64,000 nucleotides of DNA from Henckelia pumila (taxonomy: Eukaryota; Streptophyta; Magnoliopsida; Lamiales; Gesneriaceae). The DNA is taken from the NCBI RefSeq assembly GCF_033568475.1, contig NC_133120.1:95374151-95438150 (forward strand). Reading direction: 5' to 3'. Below are positions 23,409 to 36,559 of this stretch, piece by piece. The notes under the pieces are model-generated. The model was not told the DNA's origin and searched no databases. It saw only the letters and a list, made by a program, of their open reading frames with translations. Made by a program: the position numbers and the translations under genes. Numbering within the stretch: position 1 is the first letter of the stretch; every line of letters begins with the position of its first letter.

Positions 23409-26400
23409 CATCTACCACTGATAGTACATAGAAAAATCAGAATACATGGCATAATTCATGACGTTGTTAAACAAATGAGGCCATTCTTGACGCATTCGAG
23501 ACTCCAATTTCCATGTAGCTTCTTCTCTCCCATGTCTACTCCATTCCACCATAACCAAAGGAATCGTCTTGTTCCTCAGTTGCTTTTCTTTACGATCAAG
23601 AATCTGCACTGGATATTCAACATAGCTAAGGAAACTATCCAACTCCACATCATCAGCACTCAAGATATGAGAAGGATCTGGTTCATACTTCCGCAGCATA
23701 GATACGTGAAATACATCATGTATCGCAGACAAACTCTGCGGCAAGTTCAAACGATACGCTAAAATACCAATCTTCTCAACAATCTCGTATGGACCGATAT
23801 AACGAGGAGCTAATTTCCCTTTACGCCCAAATCTCATAGTACCACGAAATGGTGATACTTTCAAGAAAACAAAATCGCCAACCTGAAATTCTAAAGGTCT
23901 ACGTCTGTTATTAGCATAGCTGGCTTGACGATCCTGGGCTGCTTTCATTCTTTTCCTGATCAGGTCAACTTTTTCTTTCATCTCTTGAATAAACTCTGGT
24001 CCTGACAATTGTCGTTCTCCTACTTCTTCCCAACATATCGGAGATCTACATTTTCTGCCATACAAGGCTTCAAATGGTGCCATCCCGATAGATATTGGTA
24101 ACTGTTATTGTAAGAAAATTCCACCAAAGCTAAAGATTCTTGCCAACCACCACTAAAATCCATCACAACAGCTCGTAATAAATCTTCAAGTGTCTGAATA
24201 GTCCTTTCAGATTGACCATCTTTCTGTGGATGATAGGCAGTACTCATGGCCAATTTAGAACCCAAAGCTGATTGCAAACTAGACCAAAACTTAGAAGTAA
24301 ATCTGGGATCACGGTCTGATACTATAGTAACTGGCACACCATGCAATCGCACTATCTGATCAATGTACATTTTTGCCATTTTCGTATATGTCCACGTACG
24401 ATCATATGGAATAAAATGGGCAGATTTAGACAATCTATCCACAATAACCCAAATGGCATCACAACCACGATTAGATCGAGGTAGGTGTGTCACGAAATCC
24501 ATAGTAATGTGTTCCCAATTCCACTGTGGTACTTCAAGACTAAGTAACATACCACCTGGTCTCATTCTTTCAGCCTTAACTTGTTGACACGTCAAACACT
24601 TAGCCACAAAATCAGAAATATCATTCTTCATACCTTCCCACCAGTAATGGGCTTTCAAGATATGATACATCTTTCTAATTCCAGGATGTACACTATGTCG
24701 ACTACAATGAGCTTCTCGTAGTATATCGTCTTTCAAATCTATCAAATTCGGAACCACAAGTCTACCATTATAACGCAAACATCCATCAGAAGCAACAAGA
24801 AATTTCCCTGACTGACCAGCTGGAGTTAATTCTTTCAAATGATGAATATATAGATCAGTCTTTTGTGCTGCTTTGATTTTTGAAATTATTCGTGGTTCAA
24901 CTTGAATAGATGAAACTATGAAATGATTACCTTTAGCTCGATAAGTCCATCCTGAAGTTCTCAAATGCTCATGAACTTTAGAAATAGTTAAAGATGCCAA
25001 CATCTTAGTATGAACTTTTCTGCTCAAAGCATCTGCAACTTGATTCACGTTTCCTGGCTGGTATTGAATATCACAGTCAAAATCCTTAAGCAGTTCCAGC
25101 CATCGACGTTGTCTCATATTCAAATCAGACTGTGTGAATAAATATTTCAGACTCTTATGATCGGAATAAATCACAAACTGTTCACCGTATAGATAATGAC
25201 GCCATATTTTCAATGCATGCACAATGGCAGCCAATTCTAAATCATGAACTGGATAACGAGTCTCATGTGGTTTCAATTGACGAGATGCATACGCAATCAC
25301 GCGTCCATTTTGCATCAAAACACAACCCAGTACATTCAAACAAGCATCTGTACAGCCAACAAATCCACCTGAGTCTGAAGGTAATGCTAGTACTGGAGCC
25401 GTAGTCAATTTCTCTTTCAAAGTCTGAAAACTAGCTTCACATTCCTCAGTCCACACAAAACGTCGATCTTTTTGCGTCAATATAGTCATAGGCCTAGCTA
25501 TTTCGGAAAATCCCTTGATGAAACGCCTATAATATACAGCCAAACCCAAAAAACTACGAATCTCAGAGACATTGGTTGGTCGAGACCAATTAAGAACAAC
25601 TTCAATTTTACTAGGATCGACAGATACCCCTTGTGCTGATATCACATGTCTTAGAAATAATACTCTGTCCAGCCAAAATTCACACTTAGAAAACTTAGCA
25701 TATAATTGTGATGTTCTGAGTGTCTGAAGAACTAATGTTAAATGTTCTTTATGCTCCTTCCTTGACTTAGAATAAATCAAAATGTCATCAATGAAAACGA
25801 TAACAAATCGATCTATAAACTCCCGAAACACACGATTCATTAAATCCATAAAAACCGCTGGAGCATTAGTCAACCCGAAAGGCACAACTAAGAATTCATA
25901 ATGTCCGTAACGCGTTCGAAATGCTGTCTTGGAAACATCTTTCTCTCGAACTCGAAGTTGATGATATCCGGAACGAAGATCAATTTTAGAATACACAGAT
26001 GTACCCTGCAACTGATCAAACAAGTCATCAATTCGTGGCAAAGGATACTTATTCTTCACAGTAGCCTGATTCAATTGCCGATAATCGATGAACATTCTCA
26101 TCGTTCCGTCTTTCTTCTTCACAAACAAGACTGGAGCACCCCAAGGTGATACACTTGGTCTAATATAACCTTTTTCCAGCAAATCTTGCAATTGCGTCTT
26201 GAGTTCTTTCAATTCTGCTGGAGCTAATCGATATGGAGCTCGGAAAATAGGACTTGTCCCTGGCATTAATTCAATGCTAAGATCTATTTCCCTTTGAGGC
26301 GGAAAACCCGGAATCTCATCAGGAAATACATCAGGAAAATCCTTAACGACAGGAATATCTGAAACTTTCAATTTCTCTTCCTTCGTCGCATCTAGAGCAT

Positions 26401-28155
26401 AAATCATAAATCCTTCATTTCCTATCGACAATAATCTAAACATTTCCATTGCCGATACTAATGGAATGCGAGATTGTGAATCACTACCATAAAAATTCCA
26501 CTTATTGCCATAATACGGTCTAAATCTCACAATGCCATGGAAACAATCAACCGTAGCTCTATAATTCATCAGTGTATCCATACCCAAGATACAGTCAAAA
26601 TCAGACATAGCTAGTTTGATTAAATTGGTTATCATGATCTTATCCTCAAATCTAATCACACAATTCAAAACTATCTCATTAGACATCAAGAAAACACCAG
26701 TAGGAGTAGCAACAGACACAGTATCCAATAACGGAGTAAAAGCAATCTCATGCTCATCAGCAAATGTAACAGATAAAAATGAATGAGATGCTCCTGTGTC
26801 TATCAAGATACGTGCAGGATACTCAAAAATATAACAAATACCTGCAATAACTCCCCCAGGTGCATCTTGTGCCTGATCCTGAGTCATAGCATGGACTTAA
26901 GCCTGCTGTGGACCTGGAAAACGCTGCTGACTCTGAGGAGATGGATACCTAGGCTGCTGAGTGGACTGGACTGGAATATAAGGCTGTGTAGGAGCAAACT
27001 GTGGTACAGGAGCATATGGTCTGAATGATGGTCGTCCAGAAAACTGGCCAAACTGTTGTGGCTGAAATTGCTGTCTTCCAGCATTTGGACATACTCGAGA
27101 CGAATGTCCAGCCTGCCCACAAGTATAACAAGTTCCTGGAAATCCTGTACAATGTGCACTCAAATGATTACCACCACATCTGTCACAGTACACTCTTCCA
27201 GACGATCCAACTGAACTTCCACCACGACTACCACTGGAACTGGAGGAACTAGACTGTGGTTTCTTTTTAAATGGCTTCCCTCTAGCTTTAAACCAAGGCC
27301 TTTTCGCTTGCTGAGAAAATTGCGTAGGCTGATATGAAGGTAAACCCATTGGTGTCTGTGAACTGCTTCCAGCTCCTTGAGAAACAGATGCAGGGATTGA
27401 TTGTGGTTCACCCCTGAGTAGACTTGCTTCAATTTTCTTGGCCTTTTCTACTGCTTTTATATAAGTAGATGGAGTTCCAGTAGTTACCAACGTATGGATC
27501 GTTCGTGTAAGCCCCTTCAGAAAATGTGAAAGCTTTGATCGATCATTCTTTGCAACATGTGGGACATAAGGCAAAAGAGCAGAAAATTGAGAAGCATACT
27601 CAGCAACAGATTTATTGCCTTGCACCAACAGATTAAATTCATCTTCTTTAGCAGAATAATAAGATGGTGGTGCATATTCTTGTGCAAACTGCTTACAAAA
27701 TACTTCTCATGTGATCTTTTCACCAGAATCAGAAAATGTTTCTGCTGTCGTTTCCCACCAAAGTTGCGCTCGGTCTTTCAGCTGAAAAGGAACTAACTTC
27801 AGTCGAATTTCATCAGGATATTCTAATCCATTAAACATATTGTTGAGACTTTTCAACCAACTAGCAGCTTTCTCACTTCCTTCATTGCCAAAGAACTTTT
27901 GCGGACGCAACTCCTGAAATTGAGAAATTATTAATCGTATTCCTCCCATTTTCTCAGTCAATTGGGCTACTGGATCAGCCTCAGCCTGAATCGCTTTTCC
28001 TTTGTCAGGATTCACCCGTGGTTGTTGTTCCATCTCTAATTCCACATCTTTCGGAGGCTGAACAGCTGGTCGACCACATCAAGATTTCTAACATTTTCCG
28101 CTGCAGACTCTTCTACAACTTCCTTCCCTTTTCTACCTCTTCCTCCTGGTGCCAT
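23409..28155 (-). pseudogene. gag-pol region of Gypsy element 2
   Basis: Gag lies at about 28.15-26.9 kb (start MAPGGRGRKGK, zinc knuckle CYTCGQAGHSSRVC) and pol at about 26.9-23.4 kb. Pol holds protease (DTGASHSF), reverse transcriptase ([10 protein letters not shown]), RNase H, integrase and a chromodomain-like tail, in the Gypsy order. Here the protease region carries no CACTA, so this copy serves as the empty-site reference for the CACTA in element 1. It is a fossil with roughly four small interruptions. Confidence 0.94.
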
Positions 28156-28409
28156 TCTACAAGACACGAGGATTTAAATACAGGCAAAAATAACTTAACA
28201 AACAGAAAACTATGATAGGAACTCAGAGTTCTAATAGAATTCATAAACTAAGTTCTAAAACCAAGAACTACTGGTTCTAACAAATACGTTCAAAAATAAA
28301 CACCACAAGTAAGTCACGTAAGAACAAGTAGTCACACACATACGCAACCATTTTGTTAGTGTCTAAACTCGAGTGTCCTAGACTCTAGTTCGAGCATATC
28401 CCAGTATAC

Positions 28410-28421
28410 GCTCTGATACCA
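28410..28421 (-). other. primer binding site of Gypsy element 2
   Basis: The plus strand reads GCTCTGATACCA, the complement of TGGTATCAGAGC, three bases from the 5' LTR. Confidence 0.92.
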
Positions 28422-28423
28422 AA

Positions 28424-30486
28424 TGAAAGGGCCCGTGTCCTGATTTAATATTTAATGATCAAACAACCAGGATTAATTAATGTAAACAGCGAAAACGAGT
28501 TAAAAATTTGCGTTTGGGCCTACAGAAATTTCGGCATGACCTATTCGTAAATAGGACATCCCAAAAACCTGTACAACACAACCAGCAATATATACTCGAA
28601 AATAGAGTCACAACTCCAATTTACAAACCTATAGCCGCACTGGCCAGGACTAAACACATGCAGAGCCGGCAAGGCTCGATCACACAAATAACAATTCAAA
28701 ACAAGGTCCAAAACTATTTATACAGATACACAGGGCATCACCCCGGTAAATATAAAACTCGCTAAACTGATATATATACATATATCTGGGAACTCGACTC
28801 CACGCTCACCTCACTGGGTACCACTAGATGACGCTCCACCAGATGCGTCAAATCCCCCTGGATAACCTGCTATAGAATCACAAACAACCACAGCATAAAA
28901 AGCAAACAAGGATCGGACCCCAGTACGACGAACTATAAAAATTACGACAAATATAACTGATATGAATAAAATCAAGTACAATGCAATGAAATGCAATGTA
29001 ATGCGTGACAGGTATCAATGAAATAAGGGATACCAAAAGGAGTCCAAATAATCGTATCACAATAAACTCAGTGGCCACCCGTGCCAGGAACGCAGCAGAC
29101 CTCGAATCATCACTGCTAATCCATACACGTAGCATCGGAGGGTGACAGGAGCGACCCGTCCAGCCTCATGCTGTCATCAGGAGTGTCGTACGTAGCATCG
29201 GAGGGCAACAGGAGCTACCTGTCCGTGTCTCATGCTATCTCAAGAGTGCACTAAAACAATGTCACTCGCTCCATGATGACTCAATACATCTCAAGAGATC
29301 AATATCAATAGCAATCAAAGGAGTCAAGGCTCAACGTGCTATGTAAACTTGTAAATGAGTGAATGAAATCATATAATCCACGTAAGCACATAAAACACAT
29401 TATCACTCATTACAAAATACTTAATATCATTACATGCCATTATAGGCGTCGTAATATAAACAGCTCATACGTACCTCAACCGACACTTAATTACCACAGA
29501 AATATCTCAAGTATTTCTCGGATATTCCAATCCCAAATTTTCAGAATCTGTAATTCCAGAAAAATTGCTCATAAATCCTAAAATTCATATTTAATATTAA
29601 AACATCCTATCAATGACCAAATATCAAATATACGACTCTAAAAGTCAAAATACCCCAAGTAGAATAATCTGAATTTTCCGAAAATTCCTACAAATTTCGA
29701 AAATTCGCATTTATATTTTCTAGAGCATCTAAACACTCAATTAATGAATAATCAACACTTAAATTCGAAAATTCCCAATATAAAAAATCTGGAAATTCGA
29801 AATAAATCCCAAATAAATTCTGAAAAATATCGAATACCTTCAATCGACTTCGATATAATACCTACAAACAATAATAAATCAAATATCAATTATCGGATGT
29901 CAATTGAATCGAAATACCCAAAATTCGAAACCCTAAATTCAAAATTATACCTCAAAGCTTGGAATTAAAGGGTTAAACAACTAACACAACCTACCCCTAA
30001 ACTCCGGCGACGATCGGCGGCGGCGAACGACGGCGAACGACGGCGGCTGGTGCGACGGGTTTTCGGAAATTTCAATAAAAATATGAAATATGGGTACCGA
30101 AAGATAGCTCTCGTCGCGAGGATTCCGGAACTATATTTACTTTTGAAATCCAGCCAAAAACGAAGGAGATACGGACATTTGAAGAAATGAAGAAATTTGA
30201 AAAACAAAGAAACAGAAGAAACGATACGGAGGAATAGAGAGACGGTGGAGAGAGAAAGATATTATGATATATATATATATTATATATGTATATATGGATA
30301 TGTATTAGTTTAATGTGTGTCTTATTTTATTCATTCGGGGTTCAAACTTGACCCGGTTCGAGTTATTTCAACTCCTGTGTGCTCTATAAATAACATATTC
30401 ATTTTAATATCGTCTATAAACCGATATTTATAATTACATATTTTTAACACACAAATTAATTAATATATTAATATCGGGTCCTTACA
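28424..30486 (-). repeat. 5' LTR of Gypsy element 2
   Basis: This is the 2,063-bp LTR partner of 21274-23334. It ends at GTCCTTACA, followed by the duplicated AGTAG. Confidence 0.95.
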
Positions 30487-31267
30487 AGTAGTGATATGAA
30501 ATAAAGTTTTATTTAATAGTAAATTTTTCTTAAATACAAATTTTTAAATTATAAAAAGAGTTTTAAAAAGATATATATCTTTTTCCAACCTTCAAATTTT
30601 TTCTTAAATGTGCAAGCATCATGAATGAAAATATAACAAAATTAATAAAAATGTGAAATAACATCATTAAATTTTAATTCCTCAAGTTTCGTTTATTTTA
30701 TTTAAGTATTTATTTTTTAGCGTCATGAATTTAATATTTTTATTTTGAAAATTGTGTAAAATTGATTTAAATTTGGATAAAAACTCTAATAAATTTGTGT
30801 TTTATTTACAACTTGTTTAATTTTAAATATATAATAAATAATATAAAACTCAATTATAAATGATATAACACTACGCGATGTTAGTTTTAACACACGAGTA
30901 GATGGAAGGAATATTTAGGACTGAATCGGAAACTTTTGGAAAACATTTAGGACCAAACCGGAAACGTATAAACATTTAGGACTGAACCGGGAATTTTTGG
31001 GAAAGATTTAGGACCAAACCGATAACGTCCAAACATTTAGGACTGAACCGGGAATGTGTCCAAACATTTAGGACTGAACCGGGATTTTGCCCTGAAATCC
31101 TCAAACTATCACATAATGTACAGTAAACCAGTTTGGATTGTGACAATTGTGTACACATATCAACATTTTCATCGAATAGCAAATGATGGGGATTACAAAT
31201 ACATTAAAATTAAACCAAATATTCTTCCAAACGAATGTCTTTGCACGATCTATTGTTGCTGCACTAT

Positions 31268-34200
31268 CTAGTTGCTCCCCCTGGATCGGGACGAACTAGT
31301 TCGGCTACTTAAACTTGAAGGGTCTTTCTTCCAGTCAGGATTCTGAAAGCATTTCAATGGTCTAACCTGTATATTCCCATCATATTTCAAAATTTGAAGA
31401 AGGAAAATAATTTCTATAACGACAAATCGGCAAGGGCCACATTCCATATGCTCAATAATACTATAAATTATAAAGCTCGTTCTTGTCTTAATAATGTTGC
31501 ATAAGCGCAAGTATAGTAAGTTGTCATATTTCAAAAAGCTTGTATCACAAGAGATGGCTAAACAATGATTTTTCGCTTTAAAAATACTGCCTCACGTGTT
31601 AATCAAAAATCGTATATACATATGCAGGTGTTAGCATAGAAGGCATTCAAATTACGCGGTGTTGGGGGGTTTTCTCGCATCAAAGAGTTTTGAACAAATG
31701 ACTTTTAGTTTCTGACACCATGTCATAAATAGTTTTCTAACTTGTCAAAAGTGGTTAAATAAATTATATCTTGACAATATTAGATATGCATCCCACGCAC
31801 ATGTACACAAGGCATGTGAAAAGGGAGAGTATTGAGCGAGAGAGAGAGGAAGTAGAAAAACCGACCGTCCAACGCCTTCTGTGGCCAAATCTATTGTAGA
31901 TGGATTCAAGCCTCGGGATTAGTTGCTTGAATGTTGGTCTATCAGCTGGATTTTCGCTCCAACACCGCTCAATCAACCTGTAAGAGTAGAAAAGGCAAGC
32001 CAAAAAAAGTTTGAATTGGCATAAATGTTTGGACTAAAGGTAAGAATATGCAGCAAGAATGCATTCGCGTAACTAATTAAGAAATCCTGAGTACGTACTC
32101 CTTCAATCCATGAGCATATAACTTTGGTGAGGCCCTAAAAGGGGGCCGTTCTTTTGCAGCATAAGATTCGGGAACTTGATAGTCTTCCTTTGCGTACAAC
32201 GGTGGATGTCCTTCAATCATCTAAGTTTAGCACATCAGAAAGATGAGTTAATGGAAAGCTGGTATAGAAGACGTAGTTTGTCAATGTGATACCTGCTTGA
32301 CAATAAGCATATATTATGTTTCTTGTTAGAATTGAGTCGTGTGATAATAGATACAGTACATCAACAAATAAGACAACTTATGATACAAAAGCAAATTAAA
32401 ATTTGTATGATGGAAATAATCCCACCATTCCAGCAAATAAATGGCCTGACGCCACGATTAATTTAAAGTTTAAATTTGAAATTCGTCAAATATGTACCAT
32501 ATATTAAAAAGTAAATCCACTTTAGTATCTGAATTCTTGATATGGTCTCCAAATACCGACAAGACATTCTAAGGCTTCTTTAGTGAAGATTTAAGAGACA
32601 AAAGGAACTATAGAACTATTATAAATTAATATTTTGATTGATTCAAGTATATCAGCTATGAATCAATCAATCCGTGATCAAATTAAGTTCCAAACAGAAT
32701 CTGCATGTATATATCTAGTTATCTACAGGCATGCTAATTAAATTCTGTTTTTTTCTCTGGTACCCTGCATATTGTTCGATAAATGCAATGCTACTATCAT
32801 CAACAACTTCGATATGCAAGTGGGAAACTCAACGCATAACTGGATTGAACAACTTGTTCATGCCTTGCAAATAAACGAAAATGCCTTTCCAACCTTAACA
32901 TGTTCATTGTTCAAGTGATTTAGGTACATTACCTCTTGTAGAATCAAAGCGAATGAGAAAACATCCACTTTGGTATCATACTCCTCATTTTTGAAAACTT
33001 CAGGAGCCACATACCGACCTGTCAACAAAGGAATAATATTCACAGAATCCGTCATTTATTTATTATATATTTCTAAAGGTGAAAGAATCATTTAGTTGCA
33101 AGTGAAAAATTACTAGATATTTATTGCATATATATACACGAGGATGGATTCTTGTTCCACAAGATCCTTCCAGGAGTGGAACCAATGACCAAAATGAATC
33201 CTATACAGACTCGACATATCCAAATTAATGTCCTAATGCTCAACTTGTAGTTTTTGCAAGAAAGAATCTTCAGAGTTGCAAACTCACAAGAAGTATCCTG
33301 ACAGCTAAGAGGCCTATCTTCTTTAACTCTGTTGGCAACTTCTAGAAGCTTGCTAACGCCAAAGTCTGCAACTTTCAGATGTCCAGAATCATCTCTCAAG
33401 ATATTTCTGTTTTGTTGTAAAAAAGTAGGAGCAAATTTTTTGAGAAACAAGAATGACAACACAATGGAACCATGTCAACAATCATACTAGTAGCAAAATA
33501 CGCAGTAAAGTTCAAAGGGACAAAAACTTACGAAGGCTCAAGATCACGATGAATAATTGCTTCAGGTTTATGTTCATGTAGATAGTTCATTCCCCTGCAT
33601 ACCAAAATTGACAAGACAAAAGTGATGTGCTAAATTATTATAGTAAGGAAGTTAGCATCAACATAACATACCGCGGGTAGATCGAGTTAATTTGCGGCAC
33701 TGTCATGAATCCTATAATTCTTTAGTGTTGTGCATGTGTGTATTGGATATCTCTTGTAATTTTCACATAAAATTCCAAATAATGATGATTTTTTTGTACA
33801 GCCGTGTTTTTACCATTTTGATTTAAGAATGTTTTTCTCAGTAAAATTTTGTTCTCTCATCAAATGTTTTACTTTCAATTTTCATGTGTTGTTCTGAGGT
33901 TTCCTATGACAAAATATTATATATACACCTGAATGTCACATCTGTTGTCTAATTTAGTTTATTTCTATGAAAAACTATTAATGTGCCAGTATCAATCATT
34001 ATCCTAAGTGATAAGAGACTGACACCAAAAACAAAAGATAAATAACCCCAGTTCTCAACTTCTTTCCATTTAAAAGAGATGAGATGAGAATCAGCAGCAT
34101 GTCTAAATATTTTTGCATCTCAGAAGTCCGTAAGAAAACACGTTATTAAAGTAACTCAGAAACACATTAAACCTTGCAATGTCCATAGCAAATCTGAGAG

Positions 34201-35968
34201 CTGCTACAGGTTTAAGAGCTCCTTTTCTTTTCAAATACTCATGAAGGTCACCCTGAAAACACATTATATAAGGAAGGTAAGGCCCAATATTTTTTTTTTG
34301 GAAAAAGTATAAGGGCCAATATTAAATCAATCATCTAACTACGTGTCTAATGCATTATTAACCATCAAAAAATAATCGGAGATTATCAATTCAAATAGAA
34401 GAGGAACCAAAACAAAACTTTGCTAAACCAGAAATAACTTTTGAGAGACAAAGTATATTCCACCATAACAAGCAATATATATGCATGTACAAGAAATTCT
34501 AAACAATGTAACAAACAAACTTCAGAACAAATAAGTTCATTCGAAAGTTTAGCGAGGAAAAAAGATCAGAACTCAATTCACTTAAGTATTTCAAAAACAG
34601 TTTATCAGGAAAACCTTTGGTAAGTATTCAGTAACAATCATCATAGGACTACTTTGTGTCACGGCACCAAGAAATTGTACAACATTTGGATGCCTTATTT
34701 TCTGAAGCAACGCAAGCTCGTCCCTGAATGCCCGCCTGGAAATTCCAGTAGTTTAGCATATGTGAAGTTGAAAAGAATTAAAATAACATGTAAACTATCA
34801 AAGAACCCACACTTTATCTTCATCAGCAATACCCTCCCAAAATGGTTTAACAGCAACTTGTGTTCCACCCCATGAAGCTATTCTGAAGGTTCCCTAAAAA
34901 TATTCCATCAAAAGAACGAATAAAAACTATGTCAGCTTTAACTACGATCAAATGGGCAACTCTTACTTGCTGTTTCAACCAATATCATCTGAGATTTCCA
35001 AATAGTGAGGCTGGTCAGCTTATTTATCAAGAATTCGATGGGTGAAAGAAAAATGCTGTATCTAATGAGCAATGTGCCAGAGTTAACCAAATACCTTGGT
35101 TATTTTAACACTGTTCGAGAAATCGAGTTCTCTTGGATTAATCTCATATTCTGGTACCTCACGAGCATTCTGAACATGCATTGGAGCAGGAGCCATCTGA
35201 TGAAAACACAGAAAGCAATTAACCCCAAAGGACAAAGGCCGCTAAAGAGAAAAACCCAGCTACCGGTTCATAAAAATTCTTGATGCATGAAAAACACTGT
35301 AACCAAAAAAACAAATAAAGACACTGACCAAACGCTTAGCACCATATCTCTCCAACAGTTCGATCACACCGTAACTCTTATAATGTATCGCGTCTGCAAG
35401 AGGCTGTTCAAACAAGAATAGGTGACATATTGAGATAGAGAACTGTAAATATACCACAAAGATTTCGCAAGTCTACACTTGAGGACTAGGACATTTCCAT
35501 CTTGTACAAGGTGCATTGCTTAAGAATCGTCACAGACAATATATACATAGAAAATACAGTGAGACTAATGAACTCTAAATTACTAAGAATTTCCAAGGTT
35601 TAAAGCAAATATATAGTCTCAGAGTCAAACCATACCGTGCTTCCCCATCTGTCTTTAAGGTCTAACTCCGCCCCATTTTCTACCAACAACTTGGCAACGT
35701 CATGGTTTCCCTGGCAAGCAGCAACATGAAGAGCAGTCCGATAATCGATATCTCTGAAATTAACATCTGCACCAGAATCTAAAAGTTCTTTTATTCCTTC
35801 TAATTCACCCTCGTTTGCCAAGAACATCAGCCTCAATCCAGGATCAATGTCACTCACATCTCCAAATTCATGCTCACCGTCCATGCTGTCCAGGCTCTCA
35901 GAGTCCCGCTCTGGAGCCATGGACGACTGCTTCAACAGTGTAAATTTCAGAGGCACACCGGATTCCAT
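31268..35968 (-). CDS. ankyrin-repeat integrin-linked-type protein kinase (ILK, Raf-like)
   Basis: A soluble ankyrin-Ser/Thr kinase of the plant ILK group, linked in Arabidopsis to immune and osmotic signalling. Coding exons, 5' to 3': 35968-35636, 35403-35329, 35196-35095, 34893-34811, 34735-34615, 34252-34173, 33594-33532, 33406-33288, 33018-32933, 32220-32099, 31977-31866, 31366-31268. They sum to 1,395 bp (464 residues), all with GT-AG ends and matching phases. Ankyrin repeats cover about residues 45-135 (TALHVAACQGNHDVAKLL, DRWGSTPLADAI). The kinase domain covers about 166-425: VAVK lysine 186, HRD 280-282, DFG 300-302, APE 330-332. The glycine loop is degenerate (GTFRIASWGG), and Glu284 replaces the usual Lys of HRDLKPxN, both known features of the group. 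The tail VRPLKCFQNPDWKK matches ILK C-termini. The gene looks intact. Confidence 0.93.
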
Positions 35969-36520
35969 TGGAAAAATCCAATCAAGAATTCCTCTTCACA
36001 AGAAATGTTCAATTATCGAGGCAATATCATTCACAATCACTACCGAACTCAGATCTGCAAATTGCAAGAATAACGTTACATAAGATATTTAATCACCGAG
36101 TTTTTTAAATAATTGGAATCAATAAAAAAAATCAAGAAAATGGTGGCTCGCGCTGTATTTGCATTTTCAATTGCTCAACATAAAGACTATATAACACGAA
36201 ACAGAATTAAAAAGTGAATATCACAAAACAAAAACCGGAAAGGTAAAAACTGATCAAGAAAATATCAAAACCTGGAAATCGTCAATAATCCGCCAAGAAC
36301 AGTTCAATTATTCGAGTTTCAACCCAAAGAATTCAAAGATATTGGAGTTACTGAAGGGAAATTGAAGCCCACCCTATATTTTTGGAATCTAACAATTGAA
36401 AGCGAAAATAAGGGATAACTGATGACTGAATCCTAAACTATGATGTATGGAAGCTTTCGTGAGGCGAAACTTAGGTCAAGATCGGAGAGTTACAGACAAG
36501 AAATAAGCAAGCATTGGAAG
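35969..36520 (-). promoter_or_regulatory. 5' leader and probable leader intron of the kinase gene
   Basis: Before the ATG an acceptor (TTTGCAG, exon edge 36054) and an upstream donor (TTCCAG then GTTTTG, exon edge 36272) suggest a leader intron of about 217 bp. A TATA-like TATATATAC (minus strand) sits near 36545-36556, which would place the transcript start near 36520. This is inferred from sequence signals only. Confidence 0.45.
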
Positions 36521-36559
36521 TGCTTTTACTATTAATTGTTGGTGTATATATAATATAAT

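Larger units (their letters stand above)
21274..30486 (-). mobile_element. Gypsy LTR retrotransposon 2, same family as element 1
   Basis: This is a 9.2-kb Ty3/Gypsy element on the minus strand. LTRs lie at 21274-23334 and 28424-30486, with the target duplication AGTAG at 21269-21273 and 30487-30491. The internal region is closely similar to element 1. Parts of the LTR differ clearly from element 1, so this is a sister subfamily. By eye its own LTRs differ at about 23 sites of 2,060 (about 1.1%), so it is older than element 1, roughly 0.4 Myr at 1.3e-8. It is broken, with roughly four small interruptions in the coding region, but has both ends. Confidence 0.97.
20619..31092. mobile_element. 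element with long inverted, internally repeated arms, split by Gypsy element 2
   Basis: The outer segment at 20619-20870 starts GGGAAAAATCCCGGTTCAG and holds about eight imperfect units of the type CGGTTCAGTCCTAAATGTTT. The segment at 30895-31092 is its inverted counterpart and ends GGGATTTTGCCC. The inner halves (CCTTCCATCTACT) also match in inverted order. Without the 9.2-kb Gypsy insert the element would be about 1.26 kb, with no visible protein. This is the structure of a foldback or non-autonomous Mutator-like element. No target duplication was found, so the superfamily is open. Confidence 0.6.

Noticed and set aside
31764-31865. Extension of the kinase C-terminus past HRRRWT
   Set aside because: A GT donor after WT and a better family match (VRPLKCFQN) in the exon at 31366-31268 show that this stretch is intron.
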